Shown here piece after piece: positions 25,856 through 32,213 of a DNA stretch of 33,361 nucleotides. The position numbers and the translations under genes are program-made. The number at the start of each line of letters is the position of its first letter. Position 1 is the first letter of the stretch. The notes beneath the pieces were generated by a model. That model was given only the letters and a program-made list of their open reading frames with translations, ran no database searches and was not told the origin of the DNA. The stretch spans positions 1-33,361 of the forward strand of contig CALMJY010000342.1 of the NCBI GenBank assembly GCA_937864815.1, given 5' to 3'. Source of the stretch: an uncultured Bacteroidota bacterium (GTDB lineage Bacteria > Bacteroidota > Bacteroidia > Bacteroidales > VadinHA17).

Positions 25856-26689
25856 ATGAGCAATATAAAACTTTTTGAAAGTAAGCAAGTTCGCTCTGAG
25901 TGGAACGAAAAAGAGCAGCAATGGTATTTTTCAATAATTGACGTTATTGAAATCCTTACAGAAAGTCAAAGACCAAGAAAATATTGGGCAGACCTAAAGA
26001 AAAAGTTGTTACAAGAAGGTTTTGAGCAGTTGTCCGAAAAAATCGGACAACTGAAAATGGAAGCTTCTGACGGCAAAAAATATCTGACAGATGTTGCCAA
26101 TGTTAAAACATTATTACGTATTATACAGTCAATCCCATCTCCCAAAGCAGAACCGTTTAAACGTTGGCTTGCCCAAATTGGGTATGAAAGGCTTGAAGAA
26201 ATAGAAAATCCTGAATTAGCTACTCAGCGTACCCGAGAACTGTACAAAGCAAAAGGTTATCCTGATGACTGGATAGAAAAACGAATGAGAAGTATTGCCA
26301 TTCGAGAAGAATTGACAGAGGAATGGAAAAACAGAGGAGTTAAAGAGCAACTTGAATATGCAATATTAACCGCAGAAATTTCTAAGGCAACATTCGGGTT
26401 GACTCCTTCTGAATACAAAAAAATCAAAGGATTAAAAAGTCAAAATTTACGTGACCATATGACTGACCTTGAATTGATTTTTTCAATGTTGGGTGAAGCT
26501 TCTACAACTGCTATTGTAAAAACAAAAAATCCTAAAGGTTTTGTTCAGAATAAGGTTGTAGCTAAACAGGGCGGAACAATTGCTGGTGACGCAAGAAAAG
26601 CATTAGAATTAAAAACAGGAGAAAAAGTAGTTTCTGAAGACAACTATTTACCAGAATCCCAAAAAAACAAAAAATTAAAGGACGGATGA
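25856..26689 (+). CDS. Bro-N domain / DinD-like antirepressor-type protein
   Basis: 277-aa cytoplasmic protein of the BRO N-terminal family, often annotated as DNA damage-inducible protein D. Residues about 1-115 are the Bro-N domain: IKLFESKQVRSEWNEKEQQW, WYFSIIDVIEILTES, then RKYWADLKKKL and LTDVANVKTLLRIIQSIPS. Residues 115-277 are the helical, charged half seen in DinD-like proteins, with AQIGYERLEEIENPELATQR, AKGYPDDWIEKRMRSI and TFGLTPSEYKKIKGLKSQNL. Relatives occur in phages and mobile islands, and Bro-N binds DNA in viral members. The gene is A/T-rich and flanked by two related hairpin repeats, pointing to transfer. The target is unknown, and SOS control is not visible as a clear LexA site. 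Confidence 0.78.
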   Translation: MSNIKLFESKQVRSEWNEKEQQWYFSIIDVIEILTESQRPRKYWADLKKKLLQEGFEQLSEKIGQLKMEASDGKKYLTDVANVKTLLRIIQSIPSPKAEPFKRWLAQIGYERLEEIENPELATQRTRELYKAKGYPDDWIEKRMRSIAIREELTEEWKNRGVKEQLEYAILTAEISKATFGLTPSEYKKIKGLKSQNLRDHMTDLELIFSMLGEASTTAIVKTKNPKGFVQNKVVAKQGGTIAGDARKALELKTGEKVVSEDNYLPESQKNKKLKDG

Positions 26690-26702
26690 AAGCCAACCCT
26701 AT

Positions 26703-26769
26703 TTGCAAGCACATTGTCAAAACCCCACGAGCCAACGCTCAGACCAAAGCTTTGTCAAAGAGTTTGCAA
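26703..26769. repeat. hairpin repeat copy B, downstream of the Bro-N gene
   Basis: TTGCAAGCACATTGTCAAAA and CTTTGTCAAAGAGTTTGCAA form an imperfect stem. Shared with copy A are CCCCACG, CAA, GCTCA and ACCAAAGCTTTG followed by CAAAGAGT, in the same order and orientation. Confidence 0.8.
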
Positions 26770-27104
26770 CGCCAGCACGATTAACCGCCTTTCAGGTCGG
26801 TTTTAGGATTGCCCACGCTCAAAAAACAAAATAAATTTATGCTTCGTGGATAGGTTGGTGCAGATTGACAATGGCAAGAAAATAAAAGCTAAATAAATGA
26901 CAAACATAAGGTTATGAATGAACACCAGTTGCCAATGCGGAATAGTTAATTGCCGGTGCAGTGCGTATTCGAGCGGCATAGCCCGTATAAAAAGTAGTTG
27001 TAACTTGATAGGCAAGTGTTTCGAAATCGGCAACTAACCATACCGCCAAAGTTATTGGCAAGTTGCAGTAAACTAGTCAGATTCGTGATTCTAACAAAAT
27101 TCTG
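26770..27104. other. intergenic region without a recognisable gene
   Basis: Holds GCCAGCACGATTAACC directly after repeat copy B, the palindrome GCCAA-AGTTA-TTGGC at about 27045-27059, and CGGCAACTAACCATACCGCC just before it. No open frame with convincing protein features was found on either strand. Confidence 0.5.
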
Positions 27105-27112
27105 TACCTTTG
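27105..27112 (+). promoter_or_regulatory. -7 box of the first MNT gene
   Basis: TACCTTTG matches TAnnTTTG 17 bases before the ATG. TTCG at 27082-27085 is a near match to the -33 box at 19 bases distance. Confidence 0.5.
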
Positions 27113-27128
27113 TGAAAAATTCACCAGC

Positions 27129-27443
27129 ATGAGTAGTGATGTAATTTTAGAGAACATAACCAGAGCAATCCATAAACAGGATCCAACAGCGCAGGCATTT
27201 TTGTTTGGATCTCGAGCCAGAGGAGATAACAAACCAGACTCTGACTGGGACATTATTATTCTTGTTAACAATCAATCAGTCACAAATGAAATTGAGGACA
27301 GATTCAGAGATGTTCTTTATAACATTGAGCTTGATTCCGGACAAATAATTTCTACATTTATTTATCCTAAATCATTCTGGAACAATACCTTAAAGTATTC
27401 TCCTCTTTATAAAGCTGTAAAAAAAGAGGGAATTAAGCTATGA
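27129..27443 (+). CDS. MNT nucleotidyltransferase, antitoxin of a HEPN/MNT pair
   Basis: 104-aa minimal nucleotidyltransferase. The core motif FGSRARGDNKPDSDWDIIIL (residues about 25-44) has the GSxxRG loop and the Asp-x-Asp metal pair, and a later Asp lies in NIELDSGQIIS near residue 74. In characterised MntA-HepT systems such a protein inactivates the HEPN ribonuclease by adding AMP to a tyrosine. The stop overlaps the ATG of the following HEPN remnant (ATGA), the usual coupled arrangement. That partner is now broken, so this is probably an orphan antitoxin or may serve a HEPN protein elsewhere. Confidence 0.85.
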   Translation: MSSDVILENITRAIHKQDPTAQAFLFGSRARGDNKPDSDWDIIILVNNQSVTNEIEDRFRDVLYNIELDSGQIISTFIYPKSFWNNTLKYSPLYKAVKKEGIKL

Positions 27444-27627
27444 CAATTAGCAATAAAACAGAATACATCCGATATAGATTCAAAAGATCGCAGGAATCTT
27501 TTGATGAAGTCCTGATTATGATTCAAAATAGTAAATGGAATACAGCTTTGATGACAAAATTGTGCTCCCGTTGGTTGATCAGGTAAAAGAATTCTTATCT
27601 GAGATACAAATCCTCATAGAAGAATAA
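27440..27627 (+). pseudogene. HEPN toxin remnant with internal deletion
   Basis: From the ATG the frame reads MTISNKTEYIRYRFKRSQES and on to SKWNTA, the N-terminal helix of a HEPN-domain protein, then turns to unrelated residues and stops at 27586 (48 codons). In another frame the sequence from 27547 reads FDDKIVLPLVDQVKEFLSEI and ends in a stop at 27625-27627, which is the C-terminal helix of the same family. The middle of the protein, with the conserved helices and catalytic Arg/His region, is missing, and the joint is out of frame. A family member is about 125-135 aa; only about 62 codons remain. Loss of ribonuclease activity is very likely. Confidence 0.75.
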
Positions 27628-27908
27628 AGAAAAACCAGCCAATAACACGAATGGTATAATTCATAAGCTCGTCATGGTTTTTGCAAATCAACTCCTACCC
27701 TTCTTGTACCACGAAACACATATAACTCAACAAACATTGTACCTGTGCAGATAGCTATCGGCAGGCAAAAACCACGCCATACCCTCCTTTGGACTCCGAA
27801 GCCTTGGCGAAGGAGTTCCTTGCACCGTGACTCCGCCGTCAGCAACAGCAAGATGGACAATGAAATAGAAATTTGAATCAGAACATAATAATAAATAAAG
27901 GTAATCCT
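27628..27908. other. intergenic with repeat-like sequence
   Basis: No supported gene. CTCCTTTGGACTCCGAAG and CCTTGGCGAAGGAG (about 27781-27815) are G/C-rich, unlike the surrounding A/T-rich DNA, and look like a fragment of a dispersed repeat. The minus-strand open frame over it has no protein features. The upstream end of the hydrolase leader is at the right edge. Confidence 0.45.
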
Positions 27909-28406
27909 ATGCAGAAAAAGTCTTTAGTGGTAATTGACATTCAAAATGACATAACCAAAAACTACAAGGAAATCATTGACAATGTTAACCGGTCAATAGA
28001 TTGGGCAGTGGAAAATGAAATTCATGTCGTTTACATCAGGCATTATAACTTATCTGACGGCACAAGGACATTCAAACCTAATACTCGTGGGTCTGAATTA
28101 GTTTCGGACATGAAATTGGTTTCCAAAAACATTTTTGAAAAATCCAAAGGCAACGCATTGACCAGCAAAGACTTTGCTGACTTTATCAGGAAAAATGAAA
28201 TAAACGAATTTTACATTACAGGAGCAGACGCCACTGCCTGCGTGAAATCAACTGTATTTAATATGTGCAGGGAAAACTACAAAGTTACAGTCTTATCAGA
28301 TTGTATTACGAGTTATGATAAAAGGAAAATTGATGAAATGCTGAAATATTACGAAAAAAATGGCTGTAAAATAATCAATTTGAATTCCTTGTTAGATTCT
28401 AATTAA
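27909..28406 (+). CDS. cysteine hydrolase, isochorismatase family
   Basis: 165-aa cytoplasmic enzyme of the isochorismatase-like fold. The start chosen is the ATG at 27909 (MQKKSLVVIDIQND), preceded by AAAGG at a fitting distance; an in-frame ATG at 27873 would add 12 unconserved residues. The triad is visible: Asp10 in VVIDIQND, Lys78 (or Lys80) in NIFEKSKGNA, and Cys111 in ITGADATACVKSTVFN. The family hydrolyses amides such as nicotinamide or ureidoacrylate as well as isochorismate, and the sequence does not decide which. At 165 aa it is on the short side. It lies alone between two decayed toxin-antitoxin pairs in the island. Confidence 0.82.
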   Translation: MQKKSLVVIDIQNDITKNYKEIIDNVNRSIDWAVENEIHVVYIRHYNLSDGTRTFKPNTRGSELVSDMKLVSKNIFEKSKGNALTSKDFADFIRKNEINEFYITGADATACVKSTVFNMCRENYKVTVLSDCITSYDKRKIDEMLKYYEKNGCKIINLNSLLDSN

Positions 28407-28480
28407 AAATGCCAGCGGCTAACCAGATTAACTTATATAATCGCACTGATTTGACTCACAACTAAAACAAGACGGCAGCA

Positions 28481-28510
28481 TTGTAGAATGATCAATTATT
28501 AATAGATTTG
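28481..28510 (+). promoter_or_regulatory. promoter of the second MNT gene
   Basis: TTG (28481-28483), a 19-base spacer and TAGATTTG (28503-28510) match the phylum consensus. The ATG lies 14 bases later, so the leader is very short. Confidence 0.6.
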
Positions 28511-28524
28511 TAAAAACTTCCTCA

Positions 28525-28809
28525 ATGGATCAATCAGAGATTAAAAATATAATCCTGAGTCACTTAAAAGGTTTTGACCCAATCAAGGTTGGCATCTTTG
28601 GATCTTTTGCCAGAGGAGATAATAAAAAAGGTAGCGATATTGATCTGTTAGTTGAGTTCAAAGAGTCTCCATCTTTGTTGACACTTATTAAATTAGAAAA
28701 TGACCTTTCTGATATTCTTGGTATCAAAGTTGACCTGGTGACTACTGGCGCTTTGAAAAACAAGAGAATCAAAAAAAGCATAAAGAAAGACCTCATTAAC
28801 ATTTTGTAA
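28525..28809 (+). CDS. MNT nucleotidyltransferase, second HEPN/MNT pair
   Basis: 94-aa minimal nucleotidyltransferase with VGIFGSFARGDNKKGSDIDL at residues about 22-41: the GSxxRG loop and Asp-x-Asp pair are intact, and LGIKVDLVT near residue 70 supplies the third acidic position. It belongs to the MntA-like group that accompanies DUF86 (HepT) HEPN toxins. The last base of its stop is the first base of the next ATG (TAATG), as in working pairs. The partner is broken (see next entry). Confidence 0.87.
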   Translation: MDQSEIKNIILSHLKGFDPIKVGIFGSFARGDNKKGSDIDLLVEFKESPSLLTLIKLENDLSDILGIKVDLVTTGALKNKRIKKSIKKDLINIL

Positions 28810-28965
28810 TGATTAAGAACGATCTCGTTTACATTGAGCATATTCTTGATTGTATCAGAAAAATCAATGAATTTTGTAAAAGGCGTCGATCTTACTGTTG
28901 TCTGTAAGACTATCCATCAGGATATTCCCACACTTGAGAAGCTTATTAGGGAGACAGAAAAATAA
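28809..28965 (+). pseudogene. DUF86/HepT-type HEPN toxin remnant with internal deletion
   Basis: The first frame reads MIKNDLVYIEHILDCIRK and INEF, the conserved N-terminus of DUF86 proteins, then runs out of frame and stops at 28907. Removing one T from GAATTTTGTAAAA (28869-28881) restores EFVKGVD and continues directly into GVDLTVVCKTIHQDIPTLEK and a stop at 28963-28965, which is the C-terminal end of the family. The segment between, which in intact members carries the RxxxxHxY catalytic motif, is absent. About 50 codons remain of an expected 110-120. The remnant therefore carries a deletion and a one-base frameshift. Confidence 0.78.
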
Positions 28966-29016
28966 TATATACGTGTGCTAACCCGTACGGTGATTATTGA
29001 TTCAACGGGTGCCTGA

Positions 29017-31011
29017 ATGATAAACAATATGGAATTATCTATCCTGAAGGATATTGTAATTATTTTCGCTCTATCAACGGTTGTGAACCTGGTTTTCACA
29101 AGGTTTAAGATTCCTACTGTACTGGGTTATCTTCTCACTGGTATAATAGCCGGACCACATCTCCTCTCACTGGTTAGCGAAAGGCATCAGATAGAACTTA
29201 TTGCAGAGGTTGGTGTTGTGCTTCTGCTTTTTACAATCGGAATGGAGTTTTCTCTCCAGCATCTTCTTAAAATAAGGAAGAGAGTTTTCATCGGCGGCCT
29301 GGTTCAGGTTACAATAACTGCCGGGGCATTTTTCATAGCTGCTGTTTTGTTTAAATTGAGCTGGCAAAGCAGTATTTATATTGGTTTCCTGGCAGCGCTC
29401 AGCAGTTCAGCCCTGGTACTTAAAATACTGCAGGAAAGGTCTGAACTGACTTCCAATTACGGCAGAACCGTCGTAGGTATTCTGATATTCCAGGATCTCC
29501 TTCTGGCACCTCTGCTGCTTTTTGGAAACCTGCTGGCAAATACTACTCTGAACATTCAGGCAGAATTGCTCACACTCACCGGGAAGGTAATCTTCATTAT
29601 CGGCCTGGTATATGTCTGCAACAAATGGCTTTTACCCAAACTGCTGCACCGCATAGCCCTGACAAAGAACCAGGAACTCTTCATGATGAGTATCTTCCTC
29701 ATCTGTTTTGCAATTGCACTTCTGACATCCAGACTGGGAATGTCGCTGGCATTTGGAGCTTTCCTGGCTGGTCTGATGCTCTCGGAATCGGAATACAGCT
29801 ATAATGCTTTTGGAAATTTTCAACCCATTAAAGATGTCTTTGCAAGCTTCTTCTTCGTATCGATTGGAATGCTTCTCGATATCTCCTTTGTTATTGATAA
29901 TTATTTCGTTGTAATAATTATCGTGATCGGCCTCCTGCTTCTGAAAAGTATAATTGCAGCAGCCACAGGTTTTTTACTGGGACATACACTTCAGGGAACA
30001 GTGCTTATCGGACTGGCATTGAGCCAGGTAGGAGAATTTTCGTTTGTCCTGGCAAAAATCGGTTTTGACAAATCCATTCTGCCGGATTTTATCTATCATC
30101 TGTTTCTGGCAGTAGCGGTTATGACTATGGCTGTAACGCCATTCGTTTTTTATCTGTCAAAACCCATCGTTAGTCTGTTAATAAGATTTAACCTTCCGAA
30201 ATATATAATTGATGGTTTATTCCCACTCGAGGAGATGGCCATTCCTGATTTCTCCAACCATCTGGTCATCATCGGAAAGGATGCCAGTGCCATAAAACTT
30301 TCGACAATGGCCAGGATGAACAATATTGAACATATCTCAATAATTTTCGATCCCGCCCTGGCACGGGAGAAGATGAATAACGGTGAGAATGTGGTGTACG
30401 GTGATGCAGTAAATGAACCCATTCTGAAAAAGGCACACACTGACACTGCCGAGATTGTTGTTGTTTCAGTGGGAAGTGTTATTCCGGCAATGGCAATTAT
30501 TGAGAAAGTGAGAAGAATAAATAAGAATGCTTATATTCTTGCCAGGGGTACTCTGATTCAGAATGTTGAAATGTTATATAAAGCAGGAGCCGACCAGGTG
30601 ATTCCTGAAAAACTGGAAATAGCCATTGATCTTCTCAACCGGATACTTATAAAAAAGCTTATGCCACAAAAGGAAGTAAACAGGATACTTACACACATCA
30701 GAAATACAAGTCTCGGAGAATTCAGCCAGAAAGATATTGTAAGTCAGTCATCTGTCCTGGATGAATTCCCGAATATTACTATAACTGCAGTAACAGTTGA
30801 ACAGGGATCGCAGGCAGAAAACCTGTCTCTTGTGGAAATTGATCTCAGAAAAAAAACTGGAGTTACGCTTCTGGCTATCAGGAGAGGAAATGAAATTATT
30901 GAGCATCCTGTGGCGGAAACTGTTCTTTTACGGAATGATATAGCTTACCTCCTTGGAAATCCTGAACAAATCAATTTTGCATCAGAAATGTTGCTCAGGA
31001 AGACTTTTTAA
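29017..31011 (+). CDS. CPA2-family cation:proton antiporter with TrkA domains
   Basis: 664-aa inner-membrane protein of the KefB/KefC type, exchanging K+ or Na+ for protons. Residues about 5-390 form the antiporter membrane domain with about 12 helices, including FKIPTVLGYLLTGIIAGPH, FTIGMEFSLQHLLKIRK, ALSSSALVLKILQERSEL and LALSQVGEFSFVLAKIGFD. Residues about 415-530 are a TrkA-N (RCK) domain, and about 575-660 a TrkA-C domain (LVEIDLRKKTGVTLLAIRRG). The nucleotide loop reads VIIGKDASAIKL and has lost the usual GxGxxG. The start at 29017 or Met5 (29032) cannot be separated; the distal gene edge has a terminator-like palindrome. Confidence 0.9.
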   Translation: MINNMELSILKDIVIIFALSTVVNLVFTRFKIPTVLGYLLTGIIAGPHLLSLVSERHQIELIAEVGVVLLLFTIGMEFSLQHLLKIRKRVFIGGLVQVTITAGAFFIAAVLFKLSWQSSIYIGFLAALSSSALVLKILQERSELTSNYGRTVVGILIFQDLLLAPLLLFGNLLANTTLNIQAELLTLTGKVIFIIGLVYVCNKWLLPKLLHRIALTKNQELFMMSIFLICFAIALLTSRLGMSLAFGAFLAGLMLSESEYSYNAFGNFQPIKDVFASFFFVSIGMLLDISFVIDNYFVVIIIVIGLLLLKSIIAAATGFLLGHTLQGTVLIGLALSQVGEFSFVLAKIGFDKSILPDFIYHLFLAVAVMTMAVTPFVFYLSKPIVSLLIRFNLPKYIIDGLFPLEEMAIPDFSNHLVIIGKDASAIKLSTMARMNNIEHISIIFDPALAREKMNNGENVVYGDAVNEPILKKAHTDTAEIVVVSVGSVIPAMAIIEKVRRINKNAYILARGTLIQNVEMLYKAGADQVIPEKLEIAIDLLNRILIKKLMPQKEVNRILTHIRNTSLGEFSQKDIVSQSSVLDEFPNITITAVTVEQGSQAENLSLVEIDLRKKTGVTLLAIRRGNEIIEHPVAETVLLRNDIAYLLGNPEQINFASEMLLRKTF

Positions 31012-31025
31012 AGGGATCCCTTTTT
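31010..31025 (+). terminator. terminator-like palindrome
   Basis: AAAGGGATCCCTTT followed by more T overlaps the TAA of the antiporter gene. The palindrome has no spacer, so the hairpin would be short; a modest call. Confidence 0.4.
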
Positions 31026-31080
31026 CGCTTTTTTGCTTCACTGTGTGATAATATTTTTAACTTTAATAAAAAATAAAGCT

Positions 31081-31374
31081 ATGTTACTCTCAGCCTGCGG
31101 ATTAGTATGTGATGATTGTGAATTTTTTAACAAAACCTGTTCAGGATGTCATAAAGTGAATGGATCTACTTTCTGGGCGATTGAAATGATGCCTTCCAAA
31201 GTTTGTCCGTTATATGATTGTTCGGTAAATAAAAAGAGTTTAAGGGATTGTGGTGGATGCAGCGAACTTCCTTGCAATATATTCCTTAATATGAAAGATC
31301 CGAATTCCACCGAGGAACAGCATCAGAAATCGATCGGAGAAAGAGTCGCCAGGCTGAATACCTTTAGCCTGTAG
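31081..31374 (+). CDS. DUF3795 cysteine-rich protein
   Basis: 97-aa small protein. The start chosen at 31081 (MLLSACGLVCDDCEFF) matches the family N-terminus; an upstream in-frame ATG at 31033 would add 16 hydrophobic, unconserved residues. The family pattern of paired cysteines is clear: CGLVCDDCEF, TCSGCHKV, VCPLYDCSV, DCGGCSELPCNIF, enough to bind a metal or an iron-sulfur cluster. Function unknown. TTTG (31032-31035) and TAACTTTA (31058-31065) form a poor promoter. It stands alone between the antiporter and the inverted-repeat element. Confidence 0.83.
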   Translation: MLLSACGLVCDDCEFFNKTCSGCHKVNGSTFWAIEMMPSKVCPLYDCSVNKKSLRDCGGCSELPCNIFLNMKDPNSTEEQHQKSIGERVARLNTFSL

Positions 31375-31501
31375 CACCTGCTAAAAGACTATTACTTCAG
31401 GATTCATGTACCATTCACTTAGAAATAACCTGCAGATCTGTTTTCATACATTTTTTATATAATCAACCCCCTACCCCATTGCCGACTTTCCCCCTTTAAT
31501 T

Positions 31502-31975
31502 CATAGCCGTCAAGTTAAGGAAATTATAAACTGAATTGAAGGAGTAGTATAAGTTTCCCCTCCTTTTGAAGGAGGGGTGGCCGGGACTGTTGATTATCTG
31601 ATGTTTACAGGGTTCATTTCCCGGCCGGGGTGGTTGATTTTAGCAGGAAAACTTCCTCCTTTTTTGATAACTTCAACTTCTCATATTTTAAAATTTCAGT
31701 GGCATGAAAATCTAGTCTGTTTTGAATCTGAAAACAATGGAAGAATTGCTTCTGTTCCTATGAGATGGTCCAAAAGGATTTCAATGCTTTAGGTGAAGAG
31801 GTTTATGTTATAAATAATGACTTAGGTGGAAGAACCTAATAATCAACCACCCCGGCCGCAATGAGGCTTTCAATTCATTTACTATCATTGCGTTGCGGCC
31901 ACCCCTCCTTCAAAAGGAGGGGAAACTTTTTTTCGCATTCCCTCTACTAATAACAGTCTTAGCTTGACGGCTATG
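31502..31975. mobile_element. 474-bp nested inverted-repeat element (MITE-like)
   Basis: Three pairs of inverted blocks are arranged symmetrically. Outer ends CATAGCCGTCAAG-T-TAAG (31502-31519) and 31958-31975 differ at one base. Middle blocks 31551-31583 and 31896-31928 match over all 33 bases and each contain CCCCTCCTTTTGAAGGAGGGG, itself a hairpin. Inner blocks 31622-31639 and 31841-31858 match over 18 bases (CGGCCGGGGTGGTTGATT). Block spacings on both sides agree within two bases. The 201-base centre has no intact gene; one frame (about 31690-31792) ends GRIASVPMRWSKRISML, vaguely like a DUF2442 tail. No transposase is present, so if mobile it is non-autonomous. Confidence 0.6.
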
Positions 31976-32213
31976 CCCTATAGGTAGGCTTCCTTTTTAT
32001 ACACATTTATCTTAAAAGATTGTAAAGAATTTACAATTTCAATACTCAATACCTGAGCATTAGGAGGAATAAATCCAGTACAATCGAGACTTATTGTACA
32101 CTGTAGATAATTTAAACCCTTTCAAAATTAAAAATTTGGTTATAACCCTGTAATGATGTTAAATTATTTGCTATATTTTTAATCAGAAAAATGATTAAAA
32201 ATTAATCATAAGG
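31976..32213. other. intergenic leader of the radical SAM gene
   Basis: A/T-rich with no gene. TATATTTT at 32172-32179 is a near match to TAnnTTTG but lacks a -33 partner at the right distance. The in-frame stop at 32196-32198 sets the upstream limit of the next gene. Confidence 0.5.

Noticed and set aside
27000-27065. attC-type recombination site around GCCAA-AGTTA-TTGGC
   Set aside because: The GTTRRRY and RYYYAAC core boxes are not present in the right places, and no integrase is in the window.
27672-27860. 62-codon minus-strand frame with GFGVQRRVWRGF
   Set aside because: It covers the G/C-rich repeat-like fragment; strings of this kind arise from dispersed repeats rather than from protein genes.
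28981-29010. ACCCGT...ACGGGT inverted repeat before the antiporter gene
   Set aside because: Six pairs with an 18-base loop and no T run; too weak to call a terminator or operator.
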